A DNA stretch of 64,000 nt from Paenibacillus timonensis (GCF_009725205.1 NZ_WNZY01000004.1:1-64000), one strand, 5' to 3'; counted from the first letter of the stretch, positions 10,027 to 18,670 are shown. Made by a program: numbers and translations. Notes: generated by a model from the letters alone, not told the origin.

Positions 10027-10072
10027 TTCGCATATAAAAAATAGCCCCGCTCCGCGATAATCGCGAAACGAG
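10027..10072 (-). terminator. Rho-independent terminator of the 10094-10507 gene
   Basis: On the minus strand a G+C-rich hairpin (GCCTCG / CGGGGC outer arms, CGCGAT / ATCGCG inner arms) is followed by a T-run (TATTTTTTA). It separates the small unknown gene from addBA. Confidence 0.75.
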
Positions 10073-10093
10073 GCCCATCTATCCCTGTTCAAT

Positions 10094-10507
10094 TCAGAAA
10101 TCAGCCTGTTGCCTACTTTTCATGTAGCTGTCCATCCATTCCGGGTGAGTCGGGATGTTTCGGACGAAATCGAGCAGCAAGCCTAGACCCGATTTGGCGT
10201 CCCCTTGCGCAAAGGCTTCAGTCATTTTCCCGTAGGTTTCGGGATGAACGAACTCCATCAGCTTATCCGCCGCCACGTAGTCCTGCGGAGCTCCCGCGGG
10301 ACGATCCGGGATCGTCACTTTGACTGCTTCATGCGTTACGTCAGCTGCAATCCGGCGAGCTTCATCGCTGATTTCTAGGAGATCCCGATGAACTTCTGGA
10401 CGAGGCAGACGACCCTCCGCCTGAACTAAACCTGGTTTTTTCATCGTTTGGACAGAGTGGTAGAGATTTGGATAAACTGCTGCGATCTTCCCGCTGACCA
10501 CGTTCAT
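10094..10507 (-). CDS. Conserved hypothetical protein, 137 aa
   Basis: I do not recognise this protein. It is soluble (no membrane segment or signal peptide) and has a GGGAGAGG ribosome site before ATG. Residues near 45-60 contain LEISDEARRIA, resembling the short 'ISxxAR' motif found near the N terminus of FlgM-like anti-sigma factors and some flagellar proteins, but nothing else supports that relationship. The second half is helical, with a Trp/Met-rich end (HPEWMDSYMKSR). It is a stand-alone gene with its own terminator, between rlmI-like and addB. Confidence 0.75.
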   Translation of the reverse strand: MNVVSGKIAAVYPNLYHSVQTMKKPGLVQAEGRLPRPEVHRDLLEISDEARRIAADVTHEAVKVTIPDRPAGAPQDYVAADKLMEFVHPETYGKMTEAFAQGDAKSGLGLLLDFVRNIPTHPEWMDSYMKSRQQADF

Positions 10508-10597
10508 TGTACCCTCTCCCTTTCATTTTTCCTCTTACCCTTAGCTATCGGCAGAAATCAGGAAAAATGTTACACCCTTGTCTCTTGGTTTCCAAGG

Positions 10598-11971
10598 TTA
10601 GAGCGCGTCTTTACTACGCACCTCGAAAATAGCGAATTTCAGGTAATGTCCTTCGTCGACCCCCAGAATTTGAGGATGGTCTTTTCCAGCCGCCCGCCAT
10701 TCGACCAGGCGCAGCACTTTTCCGGCATCCTCCGCGGCCTCCAAAATCGTCTCCAGGAACAGATCCGGCCGCATATGGTAGGAGCAGCTGGCCGTTACCA
10801 AATACCCGCCTTCGTTAACTAGCTTCATGCCGTGAAGGTTAATGTCCTTGTAGCCGCGGCAGGCACCTTTGACCGCCGATTTCGTCTTGGCGAACGCCGG
10901 CGGATCGAGAATGACGACATCCCAGGAACGTCCGCCGCCGGCCGTCAACGGTACGGAAGTATCGACCTTGCCGTCCTGAGCCGCCCTGCGCGTCCGCTCC
11001 TCCAGACCCTTCACTTGGCTGCGCAAATAGTCAAACGCGTCGGCCACGACAAATTCAACGCGGTCGGTGAACCCGTTTAACTCGACGTTCCGTTTCGCGC
11101 TTTCGATCGCATGCTCAGAGATATCGAGGCAGGTTACCTTTTTCGCCCCGTATTGGCAGGCGTGCAGGGTGAAGCTTCCGGTGTGTGAGAAGCATTCCAG
11201 CACGGTCGCCCCGTCCCAATATGGGAAGGTGACCTCTTTGCCGTTCCGGTTGACCGGTGCAAGTCGAACTCCGCCGTCTTCCGTGGGCAACTCCTGCAGT
11301 GCGATGCCGCTGCGCTCGCCCCAACCGGTCATCAGCGGCTTGATGGAGGCCCGATTTTCCCGTTGGTCGAAGAAATACCCGGTTTTTTGCCCCTGTTCGA
11401 TATCCACTTCAATCTGGAGCCCGTTCTCCGTCACGATGACATGACGCGGCGGCTCTCCGAAGATCGGACCCTTCACCTGCTCCAGGCCTTCCATTTCACG
11501 CACGGATACATCGCTGCGTTCGTAGATGCCAACGGGATGCAACACTTCCGTCAGCGCCGCGACGATCTGCTCTCGGCAGCGGTCCATCCCCAACGTCAGC
11601 AGTTGCACGACCAGCACCTCTCCAAACTTGTCTACGATCAGACCAGGCAGAAAGTCCGCTTCCCCGTAGACCAGCCGGTAGGCATCCTCTTTCACGAACC
11701 GTTCCCTATGCTTCAAGCATTCCGTAAACCGACGAACAAAAAAGGCGGTGTCCATCGCCGCCAGCGGCGTATAGGATACGACGCGGACGGTAATTTGCGA
11801 AGCCGGATTGTAATACCCTGTTGCCAGGTAGCGGTGTCGGTAATCGACAATTTCAACCAAAGCGCCCGGTTCTACGTTACCTTCTACACTCTCAATTTCG
11901 TTCTTGAAGATCCAAGGATGCCCTTTTTCCAACCGTTTCTTACGGCTGCGCTGCAGTATAACCCTTGCCAC
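10598..11971 (-). CDS. RlmI-like 23S rRNA (cytosine-C5) methyltransferase, PUA + class I SAM domains
   Basis: SAM-dependent RNA methyltransferase of the RlmI/YwbD family, 457 aa. Residues 1-75 form a PUA domain (RKKRLEKGHPWIFKNEI). The middle holds the EEHD-like region with QKTGYFFDQRENR. The C-terminal Rossmann domain has the SAM motif VLECFSHTGSFTLHA and the VVILDPPAFAK motif, then CSYHM with the catalytic-type cysteine. The start is GTG with GAGGAGTG upstream. In E. coli RlmI makes m5C1962 of 23S rRNA, and the substrate here is inferred by family. The gene is monocistronic. Confidence 0.88.
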   Translation of the reverse strand: MARVILQRSRKKRLEKGHPWIFKNEIESVEGNVEPGALVEIVDYRHRYLATGYYNPASQITVRVVSYTPLAAMDTAFFVRRFTECLKHRERFVKEDAYRLVYGEADFLPGLIVDKFGEVLVVQLLTLGMDRCREQIVAALTEVLHPVGIYERSDVSVREMEGLEQVKGPIFGEPPRHVIVTENGLQIEVDIEQGQKTGYFFDQRENRASIKPLMTGWGERSGIALQELPTEDGGVRLAPVNRNGKEVTFPYWDGATVLECFSHTGSFTLHACQYGAKKVTCLDISEHAIESAKRNVELNGFTDRVEFVVADAFDYLRSQVKGLEERTRRAAQDGKVDTSVPLTAGGGRSWDVVILDPPAFAKTKSAVKGACRGYKDINLHGMKLVNEGGYLVTASCSYHMRPDLFLETILEAAEDAGKVLRLVEWRAAGKDHPQILGVDEGHYLKFAIFEVRSKDAL

Positions 11972-12130
11972 TCGTTACTTCACTCCTCATAAAAAAAGTA
12001 AGCCAATGCTTCTTGGCGCCTCTTCGGCTCGGACCTGCGCCTGCTTTGCTAGCATGGAAGTTGTCCGTCCGTCATATATGTAACTTGTACGAATGTAGCC
12101 TTTTATTTTGCGGGAAAGGGGATCGCCGAT

Positions 12131-13153
12131 ATGTTTCAAGACATCTTGTTCCCGGTGACGTTTGGGCTCGCCCTATTCCTGTTTGGCATGAAGGTCATGG
12201 AGGCTTCCCTGCATGCTTGGGCCGGCCCCAAGCTGATCGGTTTTCTTCATCGGACAACGCGAACGCCTTGGACCGGCTTGCTGTCGAGTACGCTGATCAC
12301 GGCCGTTCTGCAGAGCAGCACAGCCGTTACGGTCATGACAATCGGGCTCGTTAACGCTAGGTTGTTGTCCTACGCGCGAACGTTAGGGATCATCCTGGGA
12401 GGCAATATCGGAACCTGCCTGACCACGGAACTGCTTGCCCTTAATATAGCCAAGCTAGGCGTTCCCATGCTCATCGTTTCGTTAGGGATGTGGGCGGCCG
12501 CCGTGCTTGGCGACGAAATGCTGCCCGGCTATATTCAGCGCCGCTTGCCTTGGCTGCAACCCTTGCAGTTTGGTGCCCTTGCTATGGCCGGCTTCAGCCT
12601 CGTGATGATCGCGATTCGCTTCATGCAATCGATCGGTCCGGCGCTGGAGGAACGCGGCGTAATCTCTTGGCTGTTGGAGCATGCCACCGGCAGCCTGCTA
12701 TGGGGCGCCTTCGCCGGCGCCGTCCTGACAGCGATCATTCACAGCAGTGCCGCGGTCGTCGCCATGACGATGGGACTTGCCGCCAGCGGTGCCCTGCCGG
12801 TGGAGTTTGGAATCGCCATGGTCATCGGCTCCAACGTTGGCACCTGCGTCACCGCGGTGATCGCCGCGATCGGCGGCACCCGGTCGGGCCGATTCGTCGC
12901 CTGGTCGCATGTGACGCTAAACGTGCTGGGGGCAGCGTTGTTCCTGCCGCTGGTTCCGCTGTTGCAAGGGATGGCAGCCTCGCTGACCGGCGATCTCTCG
13001 GCGCAAATCGCCCATACGCAAACGATTTTTAATGTCGCATGCTCTTTGCTCGCGCTGCCGTTTTGTTATTTACCGATTTGGTCCCGGCTGGATCGGTCCG
13101 GAGACGGCGATCTTGCCGGCCCGCTCCATCCAAATCCGAAAATCCTGAAATAG
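12131..13153 (+). CDS. Na/Pi cotransporter family protein (YqeW-like)
   Basis: Membrane transporter of the Na-dependent phosphate symporter family (PF02690 type), 340 aa with about eight hydrophobic segments. It carries the two inverted QSS-type repeats that define the family: LQSSTAVTVMTIGLV near residue 60 and IHSSAAVVAMTMGLA near residue 205, each followed by a GGNIGT or GSNVGT loop. The GGGG-type start region AAAGGGG precedes ATG. It lacks the C-terminal PhoU-like domain of longer members. In Bacillus subtilis yqeW sits at the same end of the mtaB block. Substrate is unproven. Confidence 0.85.
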   Translation: MFQDILFPVTFGLALFLFGMKVMEASLHAWAGPKLIGFLHRTTRTPWTGLLSSTLITAVLQSSTAVTVMTIGLVNARLLSYARTLGIILGGNIGTCLTTELLALNIAKLGVPMLIVSLGMWAAAVLGDEMLPGYIQRRLPWLQPLQFGALAMAGFSLVMIAIRFMQSIGPALEERGVISWLLEHATGSLLWGAFAGAVLTAIIHSSAAVVAMTMGLAASGALPVEFGIAMVIGSNVGTCVTAVIAAIGGTRSGRFVAWSHVTLNVLGAALFLPLVPLLQGMAASLTGDLSAQIAHTQTIFNVACSLLALPFCYLPIWSRLDRSGDGDLAGPLHPNPKILK

Positions 13154-13159
13154 TTGCAG

Positions 13160-13335
13160 GAAGAAGTGCAGCTATTTCTATGACGAGTCGCTAATTTCCC
13201 TAATTAGCGGCAAAAATGCAGTTATTTTCGCCGATATCCTCCCATTTCTCAAATACCGTAGAAAATAACTGCACTCTTGCACTTATTTCAGCCTATTGGA
13301 CGATTTCAACAGAAATAACTGCATTTGAGCAACTA
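13160..13335. repeat. Nested palindromic intergenic element (element B)
   Basis: The stretch holds four copies of a TGCAG(T/C)TATTT box: two in one orientation (about 13167 and 13217) and two reversed as AAATAACTGCA (about 13263 and 13313). They form nested inverted pairs about 50 and 150 bases apart. It contains TTTCAACAGAAATAA, similar to cores at 2.3 and 45.4 kb. No coding frame of interest is seen. Confidence 0.6.
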
Positions 13336-13359
13336 TTCCCCCTCCGCTGGCTTCTTCCT

Positions 13360-13797
13360 TCAACTCTCCGGCTCGACGCCAAGCATCTTTAGCGCATTTT
13401 CCAAGATAAAGTCATTGTTGTCGTAACCGGCTTTCCGCTGCTGACGCCAAGCCTCCTGCGGCTCGTACCAGGACACGCTGCGGATCTCCTCAAGCTGAGG
13501 CTGGAGCGCCCCGCTTTGCCACTCCACCAGGTAGTAATGCACTTCTTTATCGACGTTCCCCAGTTTGGGATGATGGTAAGTATAAGCGATGATATCGATG
13601 AGCCTATCAATCCGGCCCACAATGCCGGTTTCCTCCAAAATTTCGCGCAGCGCCGTTTGCTCAACAGTTTCCCCCGGCTCTCTCTTCCCCTTCGGAAACG
13701 ATATTTTGCCGTAACGGTCGGTAATCAGCTGCACTTGCAGCCGCCCGTCTTGGAAGCGATAGACAACGCCTCCTGCAGAGATTTCTTTGAATGGCAT
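13360..13797 (-). CDS. NUDIX hydrolase
   Basis: Pyrophosphohydrolase of the NUDIX family, 145 aa. The full Nudix box G-x5-E-x7-REUxEExGU is visible at about residues 38-60 (GKREPGETV...REILEETGI), with the metal-binding glutamates intact. The N-terminal EISAGGVVYR strand and the C-terminal YEPQEAW region fit the ADP-ribose/diadenosine polyphosphate group, but the substrate cannot be told from sequence. A strong AAGGAGG site precedes ATG. It is monocistronic, placed between yqeW-like and the repeat region. Confidence 0.92.
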   Translation of the reverse strand: MPFKEISAGGVVYRFQDGRLQVQLITDRYGKISFPKGKREPGETVEQTALREILEETGIVGRIDRLIDIIAYTYHHPKLGNVDKEVHYYLVEWQSGALQPQLEEIRSVSWYEPQEAWRQQRKAGYDNNDFILENALKMLGVEPES

Positions 13798-13869
13798 TCT
13801 GGCTGTACCTCCTTAAAATGACTCAACCCGGGGCTCAACCCTCCCAAACCGGGACTCAACCCTCCCAAA

Positions 13870-13918
13870 CCCTCCCTTACCGTAAGGGAGGGCCCCCAAG
13901 GGCCCGCTGCCCTTGGGG
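13870..13918. repeat. Two adjacent strong hairpins
   Basis: CCCTCCCTTAC / GTAAGGGAGGG (13870-13892) is an almost loop-free palindrome. Immediately after it CCCCAAGGGC (13894-13903) pairs perfectly over 10 bp with GCCCTTGGGG (13909-13918) around the loop CCGCT. Neither is followed by a T-run on either strand, so neither looks like an ordinary terminator. Confidence 0.75.
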
Positions 13919-13934
13919 ATCCCGCAAACTGGAC

Positions 13935-14395
13935 GAACGTGGGATCGGCTGAGGCGCTCCTGACCGCTGTTCCCTTCGGGAATGCGCTTGACGTTGGCTC
14001 ATGGAACGCTTTTCCCCCTTCGGGTACGTCTTACTTCTTGCGCTCCAGGGTTACCTGCTAAACCTAGAGAACGTGAGATCGACTGAGGCGCTCCTGACCG
14101 CTGTTCCCTTCGGGAATGCGCTTGACGTTGGCTCATGGAACGCTTTTCCCCCTTCGGGTACGTCTTACTTCTTGCGCTCCCGGGTTACCTGCTAAACCTA
14201 GAGAACGTGAGATCGGCTGAGGCGCTCCTGCCGCTGTTCCCTTCGGGAATGCGCCTAACGTTGGCTCGTGGAACGCTTTTCCCCCTTCGGGTACGTCTTA
14301 CTTCTTGCGCTCCCGGGTTACCTCTTGAAAACCTAGAGAACGTGGGATCGACTGAGGCGCTCCTGCCGCTATTCCCTTCGGGAATGCGCTTGTTA
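13935..14395. repeat. 134-bp tandem repeat, about 3.4 copies
   Basis: Units begin at GAACGTG(A/G)GATCG at 13935, 14069, 14203 and 14338 (periods 134, 134, 135); the last is truncated near 14395. Each unit carries GTTCCCTTCGGGAATGCG and CCCCCTTCGGGTACG, both hairpins closed by CTTCGG, so a transcript would be studded with UUCG-loop stems. Copies differ by a few substitutions and 1-3 base indels. Confidence 0.9.
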
Positions 14396-14462
14396 CCTTC
14401 CATGTCACTTGTTAATTATAGGCGCAGCGTACTCATACTTCCAATTCGCCCTTATGTAACAA

Positions 14463-14497
14463 CAAGGATTTCAACCCCCGACGGGGTGAAATCCTTG
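14463..14497 (-). terminator. Terminator-like hairpin after mtaB
   Basis: CAAGGATTTCA...TGAAATCCTTG forms a stem of more than 14 bp. On the minus strand it is followed by TTGTTACAT, a weak T-tract. It lies 28 bases past the mtaB stop and would end the prmA-M50-rsmE-mtaB operon. Confidence 0.7.
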
Positions 14498-14524
14498 GCT
14501 CATGCCCGATAGAGGGCGCAAGTA

Positions 14525-15868
14525 TTAAGCTAGAGCTTGCGAAGCTTCGTCTAGGACGCGGACCCATTGGCCTTCGCTGGTGTTGACGTCCGCTTGGGTT
14601 AGCTTGACGCGGCATATTTTGCCGGTCAGGTCCGGGGTGCCCGGGAAGCGGATTTGCAAGTAGTTATCGCTGAAGCCAGTCACGAAACCGTCCCCGGCGG
14701 TGCCTTTTTCATCCCTCTCCGGGATGACGTCCAGCACCTGGCCGACGAACTTCTCAGCATATGCGAGTTGCATTTGCTCGGACAACTCGATCAACTCATG
14801 CACGCGGGCATGCTTCACGTCCTCGTCGACTTGGTCCTCCATCCGCGCGGCTGGCGTTCCGCTCCGCTTGGAATAAGGGAACACGTGCATCTCGGAGAAG
14901 CCGATGCGTTTGATTGCCTCGAAGCCCTCGCGGAACAGCTCATCCGTTTCCCCGGGGAAGCCAACGATGATATCCGTCGTAATGGCAACGTCCGGCATGA
15001 AATCGCGGATCATTTTGATTTTATGCTCAAACTCTTCGATGGTGTACTTTCTTCTCATGCGCTTCAATACTTCGTTGCTGCCTGCTTGCAGCGGGATATG
15101 GAAGTGGCGGCACATTTTCGAGGAATTCTTCAACACCTCAAGCATACGCTCGTCGATTTGGCTTGCTTCGATCGAACTGATCCGGATGCGGCCAAGTCCT
15201 TCTACTTTGTCCAAATCCCAAAGCAAGTCGGATAAACGGTAGTTTTCGAGATCATCCCCGTATCCGCCTGTATGGATGCCCGTCAGGACGATCTCGTTGT
15301 ACCCTGCGGCGACTAACTGACGCGCTTGTTGGATAACACTTTGCGGGTCACGGCTGCGCGACAAGCCACGAGACCATGGGATAATACAGAAGGTACAGAA
15401 GTTGTTGCAGCCTTCTTGGATTTTCAGGAACGCACGGGTATGATCGGCGAAATTCGGCACGTCCAGCTCTTCGAACTCCCGCGTTTTCATGATATTGCGA
15501 ACTGCATTAATCGGCTTGCGCTGCTCTTGAAGCTGCTTCACGTAAGGGATAATCTTGTCCCGGTCCTGCGTCCCAATGACCAAGTCTACGCCGGGGATGT
15601 CCAAAATCTCCGCAGGCGATGTCTGCGCGTAACAGCCGGTCACCGCTACAATAGCTTCCGGATTGCGGCGCACGGCACGCCGAATAATTTGACGGCTCTT
15701 CTTGTCGCCGGTGTTCGTAACGGTACAGGTATTAATTAAATAGACGTCAGCAGCCGATTGCTCGAAATCAACCTGCTCGTAGCCTTCGTTTTTAAATAGC
15801 TGCCAAATGGCTTCGGTATCATAGAAATTAACTTTACAGCCCAAGGTGTAAAAGGCGACGGTTGGCAT
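14525..15868 (-). CDS. mtaB: tRNA (t6A37) methylthiotransferase MtaB
   Basis: Radical-SAM enzyme that converts N6-threonylcarbamoyladenosine-37 of tRNA to its 2-methylthio derivative. At 447 aa it shows the three domains of the family. The N-terminal UPF0004 domain has its cysteines in TLGCKVN, INTCTVTN and TGCYAQ. The radical SAM motif is CNNFCTFCIIP (CxxxCxxC). A C-terminal TRAM domain begins near residue 375. The start codon lies 3 bases after the rsmE stop, so it is the last gene of the operon. It is the yqeV position of the Bacillus block. Confidence 0.95.
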   Translation of the reverse strand: MPTVAFYTLGCKVNFYDTEAIWQLFKNEGYEQVDFEQSAADVYLINTCTVTNTGDKKSRQIIRRAVRRNPEAIVAVTGCYAQTSPAEILDIPGVDLVIGTQDRDKIIPYVKQLQEQRKPINAVRNIMKTREFEELDVPNFADHTRAFLKIQEGCNNFCTFCIIPWSRGLSRSRDPQSVIQQARQLVAAGYNEIVLTGIHTGGYGDDLENYRLSDLLWDLDKVEGLGRIRISSIEASQIDERMLEVLKNSSKMCRHFHIPLQAGSNEVLKRMRRKYTIEEFEHKIKMIRDFMPDVAITTDIIVGFPGETDELFREGFEAIKRIGFSEMHVFPYSKRSGTPAARMEDQVDEDVKHARVHELIELSEQMQLAYAEKFVGQVLDVIPERDEKGTAGDGFVTGFSDNYLQIRFPGTPDLTGKICRVKLTQADVNTSEGQWVRVLDEASQALA

Positions 15869-15871
15869 CGC

Positions 15872-16636
15872 TCAATTCCCCCCCATTTCTCCGGATTCAT
15901 ACATGATGCAAGTTAGGGCGGCCATAGCAGCCGTTTCGGTACGTAGAATACGTCGGCCTAAACCAACGGATACTGCACCAGCGGCTTCGGCTTCCCGTAC
16001 TTCAGCTTCGGTAAAGCCGCCTTCGGGTCCGACTACAACGGCGACATTGACCTTCATATCAGGCGTCAGTTCGGTGACGAATGGCTTCAATACGTCCCGA
16101 AGCTGTCTGCCATCTTCTTTCTCATAACACAAGCATACCAGATCGTAGCCCGGCAGCGCGGCTAGCAGTTCTTCCCATTTGACCGAAAGCTCGACAACCG
16201 GAATTTTGCTGCGATGCGCCTGCTCGGCGGCTTCTTTGGCGATTTTCTGCCAGCGGGCGAGCCGTTTCTCTTCCTTCTTGCTATCGTATTGCACCACCGT
16301 GCGTTCGGATAGAAAAGGAAGAAACGAAGCGGCTCCAATCTCCGTGCACTTCTGGATCACCGTTTCCATCTTGTCGCCTTTCGGCAAGCTCTGGGCCACG
16401 GTCACCTGCAGCCACGGTTCTCCCGATCCCGCCAGTTCCTCTATAATCGTCGCAGTTACTTGCTGCGGCTCGATGAATGTAATCTCCGCGAGGACTTCAC
16501 GGGAACCCCCGTCGCTCACGATCAGCTTATCGCCGGGCTTGGAACGCATCACCCTGCCGATATGGCGGGCATCCTCGCCGACAATGGTCACTTCCCGATC
16601 GCCAAATTGCATGGGCTCCACAAAATAACGCTGCAT
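15872..16636 (-). CDS. rsmE: 16S rRNA (uracil-1498-N3) methyltransferase RsmE
   Basis: SPOUT-family enzyme that methylates U1498 of 16S rRNA. The start at MQRYFVEPMQF (254 aa) is preferred over one 7 codons upstream because TGAGGA lies 8 bases before it and the upstream ATG has no ribosome site. Family marks are the N-terminal PUA-like part (HIGRVMRSKPGD), LPKGDKMETVIQKCTEIGA, and the knot region VVVGPEGGFTE ... GLGRRILRTETA. It lies between the M50 protease and mtaB in one operon, equivalent to yqeU. Confidence 0.95.
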   Translation of the reverse strand: MQRYFVEPMQFGDREVTIVGEDARHIGRVMRSKPGDKLIVSDGGSREVLAEITFIEPQQVTATIIEELAGSGEPWLQVTVAQSLPKGDKMETVIQKCTEIGAASFLPFLSERTVVQYDSKKEEKRLARWQKIAKEAAEQAHRSKIPVVELSVKWEELLAALPGYDLVCLCYEKEDGRQLRDVLKPFVTELTPDMKVNVAVVVGPEGGFTEAEVREAEAAGAVSVGLGRRILRTETAAMAALTCIMYESGEMGGN

Positions 16637-16721
16637 AGTATCATCCTCATCGTTCATGGTTCAAAATCGCCAAACTACATCATACAACTTTTGAAACCCT
16701 GTTTCCAGTCCTTCTTCCGCC

Positions 16722-17405
16722 CTACGCGCCGAACATGGCAAGGAACAAATGGGCGAACTGAAAATAGATCGCCTCGGCCGCATTATACAGCGGCGAGATC
16801 GTATAACGCTGCATTCCTGGAACGATCAGGATCACCAAGAAAATCAATACCGACCACTGTTCATATTGCTGCAGTTTGCCCAACATTCGACGCGGTACAA
16901 CATCTTCCAGGATCCGATAGCCGTCCAGCGGCGGTAAAGGAATCAGGTTGAATAAAAATAAGAAAAAGTTCATGACGGTAAACAGATTAAAGAATATTAA
17001 TACGGCCTGGAACAGCTTCTCGTTCGTAATCGAATCCAGAACGCCAAACTGAGCCAGCATCACGTAAACCAAGGTCCCGAGGACGCCCAACAGCAAATTG
17101 CTGAGCGGTCCCGCAACCGATACGATCACGCCCATTATACGCGGCTTGCTGAAGTTATCACGGTTTACCGGCACGGGCCGGGCCCACCCGAAGCCGGCGA
17201 TGAGAAGCAGAATAATGCCCAGCAGATCGAAATGGACAGCTGGATTCAACGTAACGCGTCCCAACAGCTTGGCGGTAGGATCACCGAATTTATTGGCAAA
17301 ATAAGCGTGCGAAAATTCATGCAGCGTAAAAGCGATCACCAGGGTGATCAAATAAAAGGGAAGCTGGTCTAGCGGAAACCTCAATATTCGGTCTAACCAT
17401 TCCAT
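16722..17405 (-). CDS. Site-2 protease family (M50) membrane metalloprotease
   Basis: Intramembrane zinc metalloprotease of peptidase family M50, 227 aa with 5-6 membrane segments. The HExxH motif is LHEFSHAYF near residue 30 and the second zinc ligand region is FNLIPLPPLDGYRIL (N-x2-P-x-P-x-LDG) near residue 160. It lacks a PDZ domain, as in the short YwhC-like branch. It starts 6 bases after prmA and is likely co-transcribed with prmA, rsmE and mtaB, although no functional link is evident. Its substrate is unknown. An ECF sigma/anti-sigma pair lies 30 kb away, but a role there is speculation. Confidence 0.88.
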   Translation of the reverse strand: MEWLDRILRFPLDQLPFYLITLVIAFTLHEFSHAYFANKFGDPTAKLLGRVTLNPAVHFDLLGIILLLIAGFGWARPVPVNRDNFSKPRIMGVIVSVAGPLSNLLLGVLGTLVYVMLAQFGVLDSITNEKLFQAVLIFFNLFTVMNFFLFLFNLIPLPPLDGYRILEDVVPRRMLGKLQQYEQWSVLIFLVILIVPGMQRYTISPLYNAAEAIYFQFAHLFLAMFGA

Positions 17406-17411
17406 ATACTG

Positions 17412-18377
17412 TTACCTCTTTCTCGCCACAAAAGCTACCCAATCCTCATCCCGGGCTGTCCGTTCCAATTCGAAACCCGCGGCAATCAGCGCTTCTTGTA
17501 CGGCTTGTTCTTTGTTCTTATAAATGCCCGATGCGATATAGTAACCGCCGGACGCAAGTGCTTGGTATACATCCTCGATAAACAGCAAAATGATCTCAGC
17601 CAAAATATTGGCGACGACCACCCGTACGGGCAGCTTGACCTTAACTTCGGCGCTGCCTTCGCCTTTAAGGACGGACAACAGATCGCTTTCAACCACCTGG
17701 ATTTGGTTCTCCAGACGGTTCAGTCGCGTGTTCTCCGTTGCACTGGATACAGCCACCGGATCCAGATCAAGTGCCAACACTTTGGAGGCACCAAGCCGGC
17801 AGGCCCCGATCGCTAGAATGCCTGAACCTGTACCGACATCAATTACTTCGTCGCCATCTTGGACGATACTCTCAAGCGTACGCAAGCATAACGACGTCGT
17901 TGGATGAGTACCCGTGCCAAACGCCATTCCGGGATCCAGTTCAATGATCTCCTCGCCCGGCTCTGGCGTATAATCCTCCCATGTCGGTTTGATCGTCAGC
18001 TTCTCAGACACCCGCAGCGGCTTAAAATATTGCTTCCAGTTGTTAGCCCAATCGTCTTCGCTTACGTCCCGCACGGTGATAACCGCATCTCCGGGGTCGA
18101 TCTCATAACTCTTAAGCTCCTCGATGCGTGCCCGGACTTCGGCGATGACTTCATCGATATTCAGTCCTTCCGGAAAATACCCGCTGATTTTGGCTTCCCC
18201 TTCGGGAATGTCGTTGGGCGGAATTTCAAACCATTGCCCCAGCGAAGTATCGCGAGGTTTATCGTTATCGACATGCTCTTCAATGGTCACCCCACCTGCA
18301 CCCGCTTCATGCAGAAAGTTGGATACCATCTCCACCGCTTCTTCTGTCGTATGTATAGTTATTTCTTTCCAAATCAT
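17412..18377 (-). CDS. prmA: Ribosomal protein L11 methyltransferase PrmA
   Basis: SAM-dependent lysine methyltransferase for ribosomal protein L11, 321 aa. The start MIWKEITIHT is chosen because AAGGAGG lies 10 bases upstream; the open frame upstream has no family match. The N-terminal substrate-recognition domain (EAGAGGVTIEE) is followed by GMAFGTGTHPTTSLCL and the SAM loop VIDVGTGSGILAIGA. The VVANILAEIIL motif completes the site. It leads the operon prmA-M50-rsmE-mtaB. In Bacillus prmA directly follows dnaJ; here four small genes intervene. Confidence 0.96.
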   Translation of the reverse strand: MIWKEITIHTTEEAVEMVSNFLHEAGAGGVTIEEHVDNDKPRDTSLGQWFEIPPNDIPEGEAKISGYFPEGLNIDEVIAEVRARIEELKSYEIDPGDAVITVRDVSEDDWANNWKQYFKPLRVSEKLTIKPTWEDYTPEPGEEIIELDPGMAFGTGTHPTTSLCLRTLESIVQDGDEVIDVGTGSGILAIGACRLGASKVLALDLDPVAVSSATENTRLNRLENQIQVVESDLLSVLKGEGSAEVKVKLPVRVVVANILAEIILLFIEDVYQALASGGYYIASGIYKNKEQAVQEALIAAGFELERTARDEDWVAFVARKR

Positions 18378-18450
18378 CGTATGATTTCCTCCTTGACTAA
18401 CATGCATAAGTTTTATTGTACTATAGAATAAAGAACGTGACAAAGCAAAA

Positions 18451-18478
18451 CGGAGGAGCCTCGATAAGGCTCCCCCGC
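18451..18478 (-). terminator. Terminator of the small YfhD-like gene
   Basis: On the minus strand GGGGGAGCC TTATCGA GGCTCCTCC is followed by GTTTTGCTTTG. It lies just downstream of the 59-aa gene and ahead of prmA. Confidence 0.7.
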
Positions 18479-18490
18479 CTGCTACTACGG

Positions 18491-18670
18491 TTACAGCTTA
18501 TATTGTCCCTGCTGGCGAGCGTCTGCTCGTTCACTGCGCTCCAGTGCCTCCCAGTCCTCCTGATCGGCTAAGTCATCGGCAAACTCTACATCGTTGTTAT
18601 GTCCGATCGGCAGATTCTTCCCATTGGCGGAAACTCGCTTTGTTCGCCGATCCTCCTGATTTTGACTCAT
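18491..18670 (-). CDS. Small acidic YfhD-like protein, 59 aa
   Basis: A short gene found by reading the minus strand. It begins MSQNQEDRRTKRVSAN and ends QQGQYKL. AAAGGAGATG lies 11 bases before the ATG and a terminator follows directly. The segment DVEFADDLADQEDWEALERS and the following RADAR resemble the conserved core of small YfhD-family Bacillus proteins, where a 'VEF-x-LAD-x2-D-x-EA-x-ER' pattern recurs; this is from memory, not a search. The protein is charged, with no membrane segment, and its function is unknown. It stands alone upstream of prmA. Confidence 0.7.
   Translation of the reverse strand: MSQNQEDRRTKRVSANGKNLPIGHNNDVEFADDLADQEDWEALERSERADARQQGQYKL

Larger units (their letters stand above)
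13798..14460. other. Gene-free repeat region between NUDIX gene and mtaB
   Basis: About 660 bases without a credible gene. From left to right it holds a 21-base near-duplicate (GGG[A]CTCAACCCTCCCAAACC), two very strong hairpins (13870-13892 and 13894-13918), then 3.4 copies of a 134-bp tandem repeat, then an unremarkable A+T-rich stretch. The open frames here only reflect the repeat and share no family features. Confidence 0.8.

Noticed and set aside
11363-11992. 209-codon plus-strand frame opposite the RlmI-like gene
   Set aside because: Antisense shadow with His/Arg/Phe-rich composition and no motifs.
13870-13918. Strong hairpins as terminators of the NUDIX or mtaB genes
   Set aside because: They lie upstream of the minus-strand NUDIX gene and lack T-runs on both strands, so they are listed as repeats.
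13935-14395. CRISPR array
   Set aside because: The units are 134 bp with nearly identical content throughout; there are no short repeats separated by unique spacers and no cas genes.
14001-14512. Plus-strand frames (64 and 125 codons) and a 72-codon minus-strand frame in the 134-bp repeats
   Set aside because: They arise from repetition of the same non-coding unit, change frame with the 1-base period shift, and have no ribosome sites or family motifs.
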